A stretch of DNA of 64,000 bases from NCBI RefSeq assembly GCF_030409635.1, contig NZ_JAUFQF010000001.1, forward strand, positions 558,001 through 622,000, written 5' to 3'. The notes under the pieces were generated by a model. It was not told the origin of the DNA, made no database searches, and saw nothing but the letters and a program-made list of their open reading frames with translations. Origin of the DNA: Vibrio agarivorans (GTDB lineage: Bacteria; Pseudomonadota; Gammaproteobacteria; Enterobacterales; Vibrionaceae). The first letter of the stretch is position 1, and every line of letters starts with the position of its first letter. The position numbers were made by a program, and so were the translations under genes. This document shows positions 10,782 through 20,624 of this stretch, piece after piece.

Positions 10782-13700
10782 CTATGCCTGTTGCTCTGTT
10801 AATGCTGCTTGTGTCTCAATTTCTGTTTGTGGTTTATCTTTCACAAACAGTTTGTACAGTGCAGGCATCACCACGAGTGAAAGTACTGTCGCTGCAGCCA
10901 GACCACCGATGATGGTTGCTGCCATTTGGTCAAACAGTAGGTCACTTAACAATGGGATCATACCGAGTGCGGTAGTGAGTGCCCCCATTGAAATCGCCAT
11001 GGTTCTGTTGATGGTCGCTTCTTTGATAGCATCCGAGAACTCACGTCCGTTTTTACGCTCAAGCTCGATTTGATCCATCAAGACGATACCGTTTTTGATG
11101 ATCATACCAATCAAGGTGACAGCGCCAATCAAGGCCATAAATCCAAAGGGCTTATCAAAAGCAATCAGAGCAAACGTTGCGCCAATCGAAGCTAGCGGCA
11201 GTGTGCTAAGAATAAGTACCGGCTGAATAAAGCCATTAAACATCGCCACCAGAATCACCACCATAATGATCATTGCTTTCGGTAGTTGCTTTAGAATATC
11301 GGTTACCGCCTTGTGTTCGTCGTAATATTCACCACCCCATTCCACTGAGTAACCAGTTGGTAGTGCGATAGCCTCAATATCTGCTTTAATCGCATTACGC
11401 ACGTTTGCTGGCGTTGTTGAGCGTTGAATGCCCGCTTGAGCGGTGATAGTGCGCACACGATCGCGGCGCCAAATCATGCTTTCTTCGGCTACGAGCTCAA
11501 AACCATCAACCACTTGACCTAACGGCACCGTGTGCATACCAAGTAGAGAGTTCACTGGCAACGTCTCTAACGAGTCCATTGCATTACCCGGGCTCGTCAG
11601 TTTGATCGGGATAAGCTCATCATTGAGGTTCATTTGTCCAAGTGGCATGCCATCAGATGAACGTTTCATCGCAAATGCAATATCCGCACGGTTAATGCCT
11701 GCTTGACGTGCTTTCTCTTGGTTAATGATTGGTACTAGTGTATTACTCTGTTGACGCCAGTCATCTCTTACATACTTAGCATCTGGGTGAGATGCCATGA
11801 TCGCTTTTGCTTGATCAGCTAGCTTATGTAGCACGACTGGATCTGGGCCAGAGAAACGCGCTTCAACAGAGAACTTGTCAGATGTCGCCAATTTTAGTGC
11901 TCTGAAGCGGGGCTCTGCATTTGGGAACTCGCTGGCGAGCCATTGATCTCCACGGTTGATGAGCGATGAGATAGCGTAAAAATCCGTTGTGTTTACCAAT
12001 ATCTGACCATACGCAGGGTCTAATGGCTCTGGCTCAACCGTCACAGAAAATCGTGGGACACTTGCGCCGACAGCGGTAGAGATGCTTTCTACTTCTGGCT
12101 GCGCCAGTAACCACTCTTCGATTCTGCGCATGTCAGCTGACGTTTGTTCAATCTTGGCACCATTTGGCAACCAATAATCTAAGAACACAATTGGGCGGTC
12201 AGATTGCGGAATAAAGTTCACCGCAACATAAGGGACAGCAAAGACAGTTGCCACGATCAGTGGTAACACACCGCTCAGAGCTTTTTTCGGATTGTCGACT
12301 GTCCAATGAATGAAGCGATGGAATAGATTCGGTTTCGCGTCAGCATCCACTTTTGTTGGTTTGATAAACAGCCAACACATTAGGGCAGTGAAAGTCATTG
12401 CCACAAACCATGACAATAGTAGCGAAGCCGCGACAATATAGAACACAGAGTTAGCAAATTCAGCTGCATCAGTTTGCGAGAATACGACTGGACTAGAACC
12501 CATAATCGCAATCACCGTTGCGCCAAGAAGGGGCACTGCGGTTTCCTTAACTGAATCTATCGCTGCTTGAGTGCGCTCAATACCTTTGTTCATCTTCGAG
12601 ATCATCATATCCGTAATCACGATAGCGTTATCTACCAGCATGCCCAGTGCCAGAATAAACGTACCTAGTGAAACACGGTGTAAGTCAATCTCATTGATAT
12701 TCATATAGATAAGAGTCAATAAGATGGTAAGCAATAAACTGCTGCCGACAATCGTAGCGCTCTTGAAACCCATGAAGATAAGTAGCACGACAAATACAAT
12801 CGCGACACTCTCTAGCAAGTTCATGACGAAATCATCAATTGATTTCACCACTTCTTCCGGTTGGTAAGCAACCGTAGAAACCTCGACACCCATCGGCAGC
12901 TCTTGCTCATACTGGTCGATGATATGACGAATTGTGTCACCTAAAGAAACAACGTTGATACCACTAACCGGACTGACAGCAAGCGTGACCGCAGGCTCAC
13001 CGTTAAAACGGTTCTCTGTAAGCGCTGGCTTTTGGTAATCCATCGTGACGTGCGCAATGTCTCCAAGGCGCACTAGGCCAGTACCAAGTTCGCTGATACC
13101 GCTTTTGATCACAAGGTTATTGATGTCTTCAAGGTTCTTGAACTCGCTACTTTGCGCTATGCGGATACGTTGTTCACCCACATCAAACTTGCCCGCCTCA
13201 AACGTCATGCTTTGGGTGCGTAATTGGTTCCATACTTGCGAAATAGACAAACCATATTGAGTCAGTCTTTCGTCAGGTACCTCAATATTCACCACGCGGG
13301 GTTGAACACCGTGTAGCTCGATTTTCTTAATCCCATCAACGGTTTTAATGCGTCGTTGTAACTCTTCCGCATAGCGGCGAAGCTCCTCCGGGGTTGCATC
13401 GGTACTATGAATAGAAAAAAGCATACCGTAGACTTCAGAGAACTCATCTTGGATGATATTCAACTGTGCTGTCGCTGGAAGTTGCAGGGCAACATCGTTA
13501 ACTTTTCTGCGCAGTAAGTCCCACTGCTGTGGTAGCTCTTTAGAACTTAAACTCTCTTTAAGATCAACAAACACCATCGATAGACCGGGCTTAGACAGGG
13601 AGCGCAGTCGATTTAGCTCGCCCATTTCTTGCAGCTTGGTTTCAATGGTATCTGTTACTTGAAATTCAACTTCTTCGGCAGACGCGCCAGGATAAAGCGT

Positions 13701-13844
13701 CACAACAACCGCGGTTTTAACCGTGAAGCTCGGGTCTTCCAATTTACCTAAATCAAAATAGGAGTAGATACCGGCTATAACACTTAGCACAGTAAAAAAC
13801 AGCAAAAATGTTCTCTGCCTGATGGCAAATTCAGCTAGATTCAT
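10782..13844 (-). CDS. RND efflux pump, inner-membrane permease
   Basis: A proton-driven inner-membrane pump of the RND superfamily. It has 1020 residues, the usual length, with a first membrane helix at about 10-30, a large periplasmic loop, helices 2-6 around 335-490 and a repeat of this pattern in the second half. The proton-relay region reads LGMLVDNAIVITD in helix 4, though the neighbouring acidic pair of AcrB is reduced to one Asp, as in HAE1-like pumps outside the AcrB group. GAGGAG precedes the ATG. It starts 5 bases after the adaptor gene, so translation is probably coupled. Confidence 0.93.
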   Translation of the reverse strand: MNLAEFAIRQRTFLLFFTVLSVIAGIYSYFDLGKLEDPSFTVKTAVVVTLYPGASAEEVEFQVTDTIETKLQEMGELNRLRSLSKPGLSMVFVDLKESLSSKELPQQWDLLRRKVNDVALQLPATAQLNIIQDEFSEVYGMLFSIHSTDATPEELRRYAEELQRRIKTVDGIKKIELHGVQPRVVNIEVPDERLTQYGLSISQVWNQLRTQSMTFEAGKFDVGEQRIRIAQSSEFKNLEDINNLVIKSGISELGTGLVRLGDIAHVTMDYQKPALTENRFNGEPAVTLAVSPVSGINVVSLGDTIRHIIDQYEQELPMGVEVSTVAYQPEEVVKSIDDFVMNLLESVAIVFVVLLIFMGFKSATIVGSSLLLTILLTLIYMNINEIDLHRVSLGTFILALGMLVDNAIVITDMMISKMNKGIERTQAAIDSVKETAVPLLGATVIAIMGSSPVVFSQTDAAEFANSVFYIVAASLLLSWFVAMTFTALMCWLFIKPTKVDADAKPNLFHRFIHWTVDNPKKALSGVLPLIVATVFAVPYVAVNFIPQSDRPIVFLDYWLPNGAKIEQTSADMRRIEEWLLAQPEVESISTAVGASVPRFSVTVEPEPLDPAYGQILVNTTDFYAISSLINRGDQWLASEFPNAEPRFRALKLATSDKFSVEARFSGPDPVVLHKLADQAKAIMASHPDAKYVRDDWRQQSNTLVPIINQEKARQAGINRADIAFAMKRSSDGMPLGQMNLNDELIPIKLTSPGNAMDSLETLPVNSLLGMHTVPLGQVVDGFELVAEESMIWRRDRVRTITAQAGIQRSTTPANVRNAIKADIEAIALPTGYSVEWGGEYYDEHKAVTDILKQLPKAMIIMVVILVAMFNGFIQPVLILSTLPLASIGATFALIAFDKPFGFMALIGAVTLIGMIIKNGIVLMDQIELERKNGREFSDAIKEATINRTMAISMGALTTALGMIPLLSDLLFDQMAATIIGGLAAATVLSLVVMPALYKLFVKDKPQTEIETQAALTEQQA

Positions 13845-13849
13845 TCCAA

Positions 13850-14941
13850 TTACTCCTCGATTGACTTAACAATCAAGTTGGCGACGTGATCACCTTGTTG
13901 CAAATAGTGACTACCGCTAACTACGACATAGTCATTTGACTCGAAATCGGAGTTTAAACACGCATAGCGTGAGTTTAAGTTAATCACCTCTACACGCTGA
14001 TTAATAACTTGATTATCGCGTACAAGGTTGACGTACATGTCGTCATTTTCTCCCACCAAAGAGGAGTAGGGTAGACAATAACCTGCATCATCATGAGAGA
14101 TGTCCGTACTTAAAGTGACGGCACGTCCCGGAAGTAACGCTAATTGAGGTGCATCGATGGCAAAAGTCAGCGAATAAGTCTGTCGGATAGGGTCGGGTTG
14201 TGTGCTGATCTCATTGAGTGTCGCTGCAAGTTTTTCATTCGACTGATACCAACTCACCTTCCCTTGTTGACCGAGCTCAAACTGACCGATTAACGTATCT
14301 GGCACGTCAATATCCACTTCGAGTAATTGATTATTTTGCAGAGTCACCACGGCAATGCCTGGAAGAACTTGTTCATAAGCATCAAAGTTAACTTGTGCGA
14401 CAACACTATCAAATGGTGCTTTGATTTCTGTGTAGCTTAGCGTGTCTTTTGCGCGCTGAATGTTTTTATCAACCACCTTAATGGCAGATAAGCTGCGCTC
14501 ATAACCACTGATCGCACGATCTCGATTGACACTGGCAATCGCGTTGTCTTCTAGCGCTTGTTCAACTCGGGCTAACTCGGCCTTGGCTAATTTGTGGGCA
14601 GATACCGCTTCGAGCTTGCGCGCTTCTAATTCTTCAAGCGCAACGGTGTAGTCGTGTTGGTCTAAACGCGCAATCACATCACCTTTCTTTACCATTTGGC
14701 CTTTTTTTACCAAGACTTCTTCAAGCGTACCGGGGATACGGAAAGCCAGTCCCGCTTTTTCTTGTGATTGAACGGTACCGTGAAAGGTTTTTTGGTTGCT
14801 TAATACTGCTTGTTCAACCGCAACAACATGAACCGGTTTTTTAAAATCAGTATTTGTTTCTGCCGATTCACTGGCTTGTTGGCATCCTGCCAATGCTATA
14901 CAGCAGCCCAGTAGTAGTGAATGTTGAATTGTGTCTCTCAT
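13850..14941 (-). CDS. RND efflux periplasmic adaptor lipoprotein
   Basis: The membrane-fusion subunit linking the pump to its outer-membrane channel. The 363-residue product has a lipobox LAGC (Cys20) and a lipoyl/barrel-sandwich half starting near GLAFRIPGTLEEVLVKKGQ. A helical hairpin follows at about 95-170, then the matching half-lipoyl (IKAPFDSVVAQ) and beta-barrel domains. It is the first gene of the operon, so the promoter lies in the 400-base gap shared with the divergent outer-membrane protein gene. The ATTCC/GGAAT operator-like cluster in that gap is a candidate control site. Confidence 0.92.
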   Translation of the reverse strand: MRDTIQHSLLLGCCIALAGCQQASESAETNTDFKKPVHVVAVEQAVLSNQKTFHGTVQSQEKAGLAFRIPGTLEEVLVKKGQMVKKGDVIARLDQHDYTVALEELEARKLEAVSAHKLAKAELARVEQALEDNAIASVNRDRAISGYERSLSAIKVVDKNIQRAKDTLSYTEIKAPFDSVVAQVNFDAYEQVLPGIAVVTLQNNQLLEVDIDVPDTLIGQFELGQQGKVSWYQSNEKLAATLNEISTQPDPIRQTYSLTFAIDAPQLALLPGRAVTLSTDISHDDAGYCLPYSSLVGENDDMYVNLVRDNQVINQRVEVINLNSRYACLNSDFESNDYVVVSGSHYLQQGDHVANLIVKSIEE

Positions 14942-15342
14942 ATCTCTAATCCATATATAAAAATCTCACGCTGAGTTTACAATTGAACGCTGTTCAAATA
15001 ATTATCGATTTCTGATAATCACTGTATCGATATTCGAGACAATAAATTTAATGGCAGTGAAAATTACAGTAAAACAATGGCTTAAAGTGCTTTAAGTCGA
15101 ATTTCATATGGAATAATCACTATTCCAAATGGAATTTTACTAAGGCTGGATCTGTCGATGATTAAATAATTAGCTAAATATCAATGACATACAACGAAAT
15201 CTAAGAAGCAAAATATCATGCCAAGTCAATTAATGACTTGATTTAAGCCGGCTTGTGCTATTTCATAAGTCGAATACTAATTCAATAATCTGCCGCAACG
15301 GAACAGCTTCCGACTTATAAAAACATTGAAAAAGGTAGATTC
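14942..15342. other. Divergent promoter region, efflux operon / outer-membrane protein
   Basis: This AT-rich gap of 401 bases separates divergent genes. It contains the arrayed ATTCC/GGAAT motif at 15101-15136 and an AAGG-type ribosome binding site before 15343. No small open reading frame with a ribosome binding site was found. Confidence 0.5.
15101..15136. promoter_or_regulatory. Operator-like array of ATTCC/GGAAT half-sites
   Basis: Reading left to right there are four alternating half-sites: ATTTC, GGAAT, ATTCC and GGAAT. They are paired as ATTYC-NNNN-GGAAT, with GGAATA-NNNNN-TATTCC between the two pairs. The same arrangement occurs at 57640-57665 upstream of the fadL-type gene. It lies about 160 bases before the efflux adaptor start and about 200 before the outer-membrane protein start. 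The bound regulator is unknown. Confidence 0.5.
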
Positions 15343-16203
15343 ATGAAAAACTTACAATCACTAACCGCAGCAGGTCTTGCACTCACCACACTACTCTCAA
15401 CAAACGTTTTGGCGGGTGAAGGGGAAGTGCATGATGCAGATCCACGTAACACAGCATGGCGCGGCGGTATTGCGACTGATGACAATGGCGAAATCAAGCT
15501 CGTTGCTGGTGGCGGTTTCAATAACCTATACGGCGGTGGTGAATACAAAACACAAACCATCATGATTGGTGAGTACTTTAGTCAATCGGAAGATTTTCGC
15601 TTTCGTCTAGCGAATTTTGATGAACGTTTTGGCGGCGTATATGCGGATTTTTACTTAACCGACACAACAAACATGTACACAGGTGGATATATGCTACCGC
15701 TGACTGCAACGAATGGAAAAACATTGCTATTCCCGTCTGTTAACTACTCTTATGTCGACTTTGATACAGACCAAATAGCACAAAATATTCGTGGAACTAT
15801 CGTTCCTAATGCTGCAAGCGACTATTCATCAGGAACAGGCATGGCTTCAAGCCTAAGTGCAGTGATAGGGATTAACTCTGGGGCAGTCAAACAAGTCCTA
15901 GGTGGTGATGACGCACATATGTTTTCTGTGAACCTGTATGGTCTGCAGCCTTGGAATGAAACCTTCTATACCGTTTTCCAAGCGTTCGGTGGCTCTACTT
16001 ATGGCGGAGTGGAAATGGAAATGGTTGATCTGGTATTACTGCAAGGGACACGTACTAAAATCGGTGACGCAGTGTTCAATATATATCTAGAAGGTAAGTA
16101 CACCAATATCAAAATCAGCGAGTTGAACAATCCTATCGGCTCAAAAGACTACTTGCGTGGAGAAGAAGCCAAGGTGTCGATTGGCTTTGATTGGCGCTTC
16201 TAG
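15343..16203 (+). CDS. Putative outer-membrane beta-barrel protein, function unknown
   Basis: I do not recognise this family with confidence. The 286-residue product has a signal peptide cleaved near NVLA/GEGE. It then has Gly- and aromatic-rich alternating strands (for example GGGFNNLYGGGEYKTQT and SVNYSYVDFD) and ends in FDWRF, a terminal aromatic of the kind that directs outer-membrane barrels for assembly. AAGG precedes the ATG. It lies divergent to the efflux operon and upstream of a LysR gene, with a hairpin between. It could be a small porin or a MipA/OmpV-like scaffold protein; the latter is only a guess. Confidence 0.7.
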   Translation: MKNLQSLTAAGLALTTLLSTNVLAGEGEVHDADPRNTAWRGGIATDDNGEIKLVAGGGFNNLYGGGEYKTQTIMIGEYFSQSEDFRFRLANFDERFGGVYADFYLTDTTNMYTGGYMLPLTATNGKTLLFPSVNYSYVDFDTDQIAQNIRGTIVPNAASDYSSGTGMASSLSAVIGINSGAVKQVLGGDDAHMFSVNLYGLQPWNETFYTVFQAFGGSTYGGVEMEMVDLVLLQGTRTKIGDAVFNIYLEGKYTNIKISELNNPIGSKDYLRGEEAKVSIGFDWRF

Positions 16204-16222
16204 AAATCCATTATACAAATTT

Positions 16223-16246
16223 GCGACACAGATGGATCTGTGTCGC
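16223..16246 (+). terminator. Hairpin between the outer-membrane protein and LysR genes
   Basis: GCGACACAGAT is followed almost at once by ATCTGTGTCGC, an 11-base inverted repeat that folds strongly. Only a weak T-stretch (CTTTT) follows, so it may attenuate and not fully stop transcription into the LysR gene. Confidence 0.55.
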
Positions 16247-16269
16247 TCAACTTTTAATGAGGACAGTTT

Positions 16270-17184
16270 ATGGACAACTTAGACTTAAAGGCGATACGTG
16301 TATTATTGAACCTCAGCCACACGTGTAATACTTATCAAACAGCAGAGCAGCTCGATCTTTCTCAATCAGCAGTAGCAAGGATGCTTGCTAAATGTCGCAC
16401 ATCCTTTAATGACCCTCTATTTATCCGTAATGGCAATCAATTAAGCCCTACGGCTTTTATGGAAGTGCTGCAAGAAAAGCTGCCGAACTTGATCGATAGC
16501 CTAGAAGGCATAGTTGCTATGAACAGAGAGTTCAACCCGCAAGATCTCACTGGCACATATCAAGTCTTCCTAAACAGTAAGATTCTGCATATGTTTGGTT
16601 CGGCGCTATACAATCAACTCGAGGCCGAAGCGCCCAACGCCACTTGGTATTTAAAAGGTTGGGAGTCCAACTCCTCACATGCACTGCTGAATGATAATGC
16701 AGTATGGGGCATCAACTATTACAGTGAAGATCTAGCAAACTCTATTGTGCAAGAGCCAGTGTGGGAAGATGAAATTGTTATTCTGGCAAATGCAGACCAC
16801 CCAATCCACGCTATCGATAATATCGAAATCGAACATCTCGCGACTTATCCCTTTGCAAGCTTATCTATCCCAAGCCTGGATGAAAAAAACCGCTATTTAG
16901 AAGATGCGATGCGAAAATTTGGCTTGAAGCCAAATGTTAAAATACAGACAGACAGTATTATCCTAGCGCTGGAAGTAACGCAGAAAAAGGGGCTGCTGCT
17001 ACCTTGCTCACGTGAGTACGCAAAAAACAACTTATCGAATTTGAAAGTGGTTAATTGCAAAACGAAAAATATAGAAATACCGGTAGCACAAGTGGTCTGC
17101 ACTTACGCCAGAAAAAATGCCAATAAACCGATGGTGAAGTGGCTAAAAAAATTAACCCATCAGTTAGCGAGCACAATCAACTAA
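16270..17184 (+). CDS. LysR-family transcriptional regulator
   Basis: A 304-residue DNA-binding regulator. The N-terminal winged helix-turn-helix is seen in TAEQLDLSQSAVARMLAKCR (about residues 22-41) and is followed by the conserved DPLFIRNGNQLSPT. The C-terminal part is a periplasmic-binding-type effector domain. GAGGA precedes the ATG. The gene lies 66 bases downstream of the outer-membrane protein gene on the same strand, so it may be partly co-transcribed and may regulate that gene or the divergent efflux operon. Its inducer is unknown. Confidence 0.88.
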   Translation: MDNLDLKAIRVLLNLSHTCNTYQTAEQLDLSQSAVARMLAKCRTSFNDPLFIRNGNQLSPTAFMEVLQEKLPNLIDSLEGIVAMNREFNPQDLTGTYQVFLNSKILHMFGSALYNQLEAEAPNATWYLKGWESNSSHALLNDNAVWGINYYSEDLANSIVQEPVWEDEIVILANADHPIHAIDNIEIEHLATYPFASLSIPSLDEKNRYLEDAMRKFGLKPNVKIQTDSIILALEVTQKKGLLLPCSREYAKNNLSNLKVVNCKTKNIEIPVAQVVCTYARKNANKPMVKWLKKLTHQLASTIN

Positions 17185-17200
17185 ATGGTCAATAGAGAAT

Positions 17201-17230
17201 AAAAGAGAGCGGTTTTTCCGCTCTCTTTTA
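17201..17230. terminator. Bidirectional terminator between convergent LysR genes
   Basis: AAAAGAGAGCGG pairs with CCGCTCTCTTTT around TTTTT, with A and T runs on the two sides. It overlaps the last bases of the minus-strand LysR gene. Confidence 0.8.
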
Positions 17231-18118
17231 TTCTTCTCCAGCGAGCCGAATAGAGTCATTGACGATCCAATCAATTAATGTCCGACTTGCCTGATTCAGT
17301 GTTTGTCTTGGTGGGTATAATAACCAACCATCTTCACGATACACATCCTCACTTGGCAGAAAGTCTACAAGAGACCCATTAGCGAGCTCTTCCAAAATCA
17401 TGACTCGAGGTAAATAGCTAATGCCGCGACCTTCCATTGTGGCACTCATAATGAAGCCAACACTGTCACAAACCAAACGAGGCGAAACAGGAACAACGAT
17501 ACCGTTCATTGGCCACTCTTCTTCTACATGCCCTGATGGATGTCTAAAACACACAGCATCATGCTCAACTAGTTCTGAGCTATCTTGTGGTGAACCATAG
17601 CGAGCAAGATATTCGGGAGAAGCGACTAAACAGCGCTCAATCGCCAACAGGTGTTTCGCAACCAGGTTAGTATCACCTAATGATCCACTGTGAAATGCGA
17701 TATCGAGCCCTTGATTTATCAAGTCCTCAAGACCATTGGTTATTGTACGAATATCAAGTTGTACTTCTGGATAAGCATCTTGAAATTTAAATAAGGTGGG
17801 TTGAACGTGTGTGTAGGTTGACGGTAAAAGACCAAGCTTAACACGCCCTGTTAACGCTGGGTTGTCTCGACTGACTTGTGCCCCTGCGCTATCAATAATA
17901 TCGATAGCCTGAATAATTTGCTTATAATACGTTTCACCATGGTTAGTCAGCGAAAGTGAACGTGTTGTGCGATGAAACAGCTTCGTATTAAGGTGCTGTT
18001 CAAGCTCATTCACTTTTCGACTTACTTTTCCACGAGGAATATCAAACGCTTTTGCCGCTGCAGTAAAGCTACCAAGCTCAACCACTTTGGAGAATATCTT
18101 AATATCCTCTAATTTCAT
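17228..18118 (-). CDS. LysR-family transcriptional regulator
   Basis: A 296-residue regulator of the CrgA/AaeR-like LysR group. The helix-turn-helix region includes GSFTAAAKAFDIPRGKVSRK, followed by LEQHLNTKLFHRTTRSLSLT. The C-terminal half is the effector-binding fold. I chose the ATG at 18118, where the family normally begins (MKLEDIKIF), with GGTGG upstream; the frame extends 27 codons further without support. It is convergent with the other LysR gene. The gene divergent or upstream on its strand is the small outer-membrane-like protein, but no target can be assigned. Confidence 0.88.
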   Translation of the reverse strand: MKLEDIKIFSKVVELGSFTAAAKAFDIPRGKVSRKVNELEQHLNTKLFHRTTRSLSLTNHGETYYKQIIQAIDIIDSAGAQVSRDNPALTGRVKLGLLPSTYTHVQPTLFKFQDAYPEVQLDIRTITNGLEDLINQGLDIAFHSGSLGDTNLVAKHLLAIERCLVASPEYLARYGSPQDSSELVEHDAVCFRHPSGHVEEEWPMNGIVVPVSPRLVCDSVGFIMSATMEGRGISYLPRVMILEELANGSLVDFLPSEDVYREDGWLLYPPRQTLNQASRTLIDWIVNDSIRLAGEE

Positions 18119-18344
18119 TAAGTTAACCACCATGTCAAATATTGTGTATATTCTAACATTGAAATGACCAAAATTAACAATGGCTAGCAGAAAGAACAAA
18201 TTAAATGTTATTTGAGAACAATCGCAAAGGTGTTGTTAAAGCAAGCTCGTATAACAAGCCGAAGTTTCAGTTTTATAAGAGAATGTAGCGTGAAATGGGA
18301 GAGGGGAAATAGGAGAGTTAATCGCTGAATGATAACCCAACGGA

Positions 18345-18372
18345 TTGGCTCTCATCAAAAACTGAGAGCCAA
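18345..18372 (-). terminator. Hairpin after the small outer-membrane-like gene
   Basis: TTGGCTCTCA pairs perfectly with TGAGAGCCAA around TCAAAAAC. It lies 24 bases past the stop codon. No clear T-run follows on the minus strand, so its strength as a terminator is uncertain. Confidence 0.5.
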
Positions 18373-18395
18373 CAAGTTCGTCGGTTAAGCGAGCA

Positions 18396-18920
18396 TTAGA
18401 ACTGGAAACGTACACCGAGTGTTGGCTGAACGCCATAAACGCCGTTATTACGAATATCCGCAGACAGCACCAAGGTTTCCGTTGAGTGGAACTTGATACC
18501 GGCATGAAAAACGGTTTTATCTTTTAATACACCAATGCGGCCGGTACCTTCCAATTGATTGGTTAGCCACACACGCAGGCCAACATTGAGCTCAGGTTTG
18601 AAATCTGTTCCGCTTTTATCTTTCTCGCTGATGTTGTGTACCAACATTTGGCCGAAAATGTCAGTGAACTGATTAATTGGACCATTAAAGCCGATACCGC
18701 CTGCGAGATCCCAATCACTTTCGAGTTTTGAATCAATACGCCCAACAAGGTGTAGATTATCCATGATCTGTGTTGAACCCTCTAAACCCATCGTCAAAGG
18801 GCTTAATCCGCTGCGCGCTTCGATATAGTTGTAGCTAAAATTGTTTTGCGCGACAGCAGCAGAAGATGCAGCAATGAGACTCGCAGCCACGATTACGGCT
18901 TTTGGCTTAAAGTTGAACAT
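18396..18920 (-). CDS. Small putative outer-membrane beta-barrel protein
   Basis: An unrecognised 174-residue exported protein. It has a signal peptide ending AAVAQ (about residue 25) and then repeated short amphipathic strands such as LHLVGRIDSKLESDWDLAGG and TLVLSADIRNN. It ends in GVRFQF, with the terminal Phe typical of barrels inserted by the BAM complex. The size suggests an 8-stranded barrel. It is a single gene with a hairpin downstream. It could be a transport-like or structural barrel; no catalytic residues are obvious. Confidence 0.7.
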   Translation of the reverse strand: MFNFKPKAVIVAASLIAASSAAVAQNNFSYNYIEARSGLSPLTMGLEGSTQIMDNLHLVGRIDSKLESDWDLAGGIGFNGPINQFTDIFGQMLVHNISEKDKSGTDFKPELNVGLRVWLTNQLEGTGRIGVLKDKTVFHAGIKFHSTETLVLSADIRNNGVYGVQPTLGVRFQF

Positions 18921-19097
18921 GGTTTAAAGTCACTCCTATGGACAATATTTTGACGAACTTGATAAATCAAAAGAATGCAAATTATACGCCAGTAAACCAT
19001 AATGAAAACCAATTAATTGTCATCGCTAGGTTATCAAGCCTAACAATGGTGATAGACTATTGATAAAACGTACATATTCACCTTTAACGGACTAAAC

Positions 19098-20624
19098 ATG
19101 ACCAACCAAACTGCTGATTCAAGCCACTATTCCTGTCTAATGGTACAGGGAACCACATCTGATGCTGGAAAAAGTGTTCTTGTGGCAGGACTTTGCCGAG
19201 TGCTTAAACGTCAAGAAATAAATGTTGCGCCGTTTAAGCCACAAAATATGGCACTCAACAGCGCAGTGACTCCCGAAGGCGGCGAAATAGGTCGTGCACA
19301 AGCGGTTCAAGCCAAAGCGGCACAATTAGAACCACATGTTGATATGAACCCGATACTGCTAAAACCTTGCACTGATACCGGAGCTCAGGTGATTGTCCAA
19401 GGCAAAGCGGTAGGCAGTATGCAAGCGATTGGTTTTAAAGATTACAAAGCATTCACCTTGCCTAAAGTGCTAGAGTCGTTTAACCGTTTAAAGCAAAGCT
19501 ATGATTGTGTGGTCGTGGAGGGCGCTGGTAGCCCTGCAGAAGTGAATCTGCGTGAAAATGACATTGCGAATATGGGTTTTGCAGAAGAAGCTGATGTGCC
19601 GGTCATTATCATCGCTGACATTGATAAGGGTGGGGTGTTTGCCCATTTATACGGTACGCTTGCGTTATTGTCTGAATCAGAACAAGCACGCGTTAAAGGT
19701 TTCGTGATCAATCGGTTTAGAGGTGATATCGGTTTGCTTGAACCAGGGTTAGACTGGTTAGAGGAAAAGACCGGCAAGCCAATATTGGGTGTGCTTCCTT
19801 ATATTCACGGTTTTAATTTAGAAGCGGAAGATGCGATCGTCACTCAGCCTGACACAAAACAGAAACAACGAATCAAAGTTGTCGTGCCGGTTTTTCCCCG
19901 TATAAGCAACCACACCGACTTCGACCCATTAAGACTGCACCCTGATATCGATTTTCAATATGTCGGTAAGGGTGAATCGCTCCAAGGGGCTGACTTGATC
20001 ATCTTGCCCGGTACAAAATCTGTTCGTTCTGACCTCAGCTATCTAAAACAACAAGGTTGGGAGTCCGACATCAAACGCCATCTACGTTATGGTGGTAAGG
20101 TCATTGGAATTTGCGGTGGCTATCAAATGCTAGGGCAATCGATTGACGATCCGTTTGGCATTGAAGGTGAAGCTGGCGAGAGTCAAGCGCTTGGTTTGCT
20201 TGAACAATCAACCGAACTCAAGCAAGAAAAGACACTTACCAATGTGAAAGGTCAATTAGAGCTTAACGGTGACAGTGTCACTGTGTCGGGGTATGAAATC
20301 CATGTCGGAGATACATCAGAATTAAACTCTGCACCAATTGTGCTCGACGACGGCAGACGAGATGGTGCGATTAGTCAAGATAACCAAGTTTTCGGAACCT
20401 ACTTACACGGTCTATTTGATCAGCCTAAAGTTACCGAAACCCTAATCAAGTGGGCAACGGGGGAGTCAATCACCTCAGTTGACCATCAATCAGTGCAAGA
20501 GCATGCCATTAATCAAATAGCCGACGCGATTGAAGCGCACCTCGACTTATCAATCATCTGGCCTCACCTGAGTGCGAAAACAAGCACCACAGACAAGGAG
20601 AACAGTGTTGCTGACAGAATATGA
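19098..20624 (+). CDS. cobQ: Cobyric acid synthase
   Basis: This glutamine-dependent enzyme amidates adenosylcobyrinic a,c-diamide at four side chains to form adenosylcobyric acid in vitamin B12 assembly or salvage. The 508-residue product has the N-terminal dethiobiotin-synthetase-like ATPase domain ([19 protein letters not shown] near residue 17). A C-terminal class I glutamine amidotransferase follows, with nucleophile Cys in [10 protein letters not shown] and the partner His in GTYLHGLF. No other cobalamin genes and no B12 riboswitch are visible. Its 3' end overlaps modB by 20 bases, so the two are very likely co-transcribed, an unexpected pairing with molybdate transport. Confidence 0.93.
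   Translation: MTNQTADSSHYSCLMVQGTTSDAGKSVLVAGLCRVLKRQEINVAPFKPQNMALNSAVTPEGGEIGRAQAVQAKAAQLEPHVDMNPILLKPCTDTGAQVIVQGKAVGSMQAIGFKDYKAFTLPKVLESFNRLKQSYDCVVVEGAGSPAEVNLRENDIANMGFAEEADVPVIIIADIDKGGVFAHLYGTLALLSESEQARVKGFVINRFRGDIGLLEPGLDWLEEKTGKPILGVLPYIHGFNLEAEDAIVTQPDTKQKQRIKVVVPVFPRISNHTDFDPLRLHPDIDFQYVGKGESLQGADLIILPGTKSVRSDLSYLKQQGWESDIKRHLRYGGKVIGICGGYQMLGQSIDDPFGIEGEAGESQALGLLEQSTELKQEKTLTNVKGQLELNGDSVTVSGYEIHVGDTSELNSAPIVLDDGRRDGAISQDNQVFGTYLHGLFDQPKVTETLIKWATGESITSVDHQSVQEHAINQIADAIEAHLDLSIIWPHLSAKTSTTDKENSVADRI

Noticed and set aside
18921..19097. A cobalamin riboswitch before cobQ
   Set aside because: The 177-base leader is short, and I found no B12-box or terminator hairpin.
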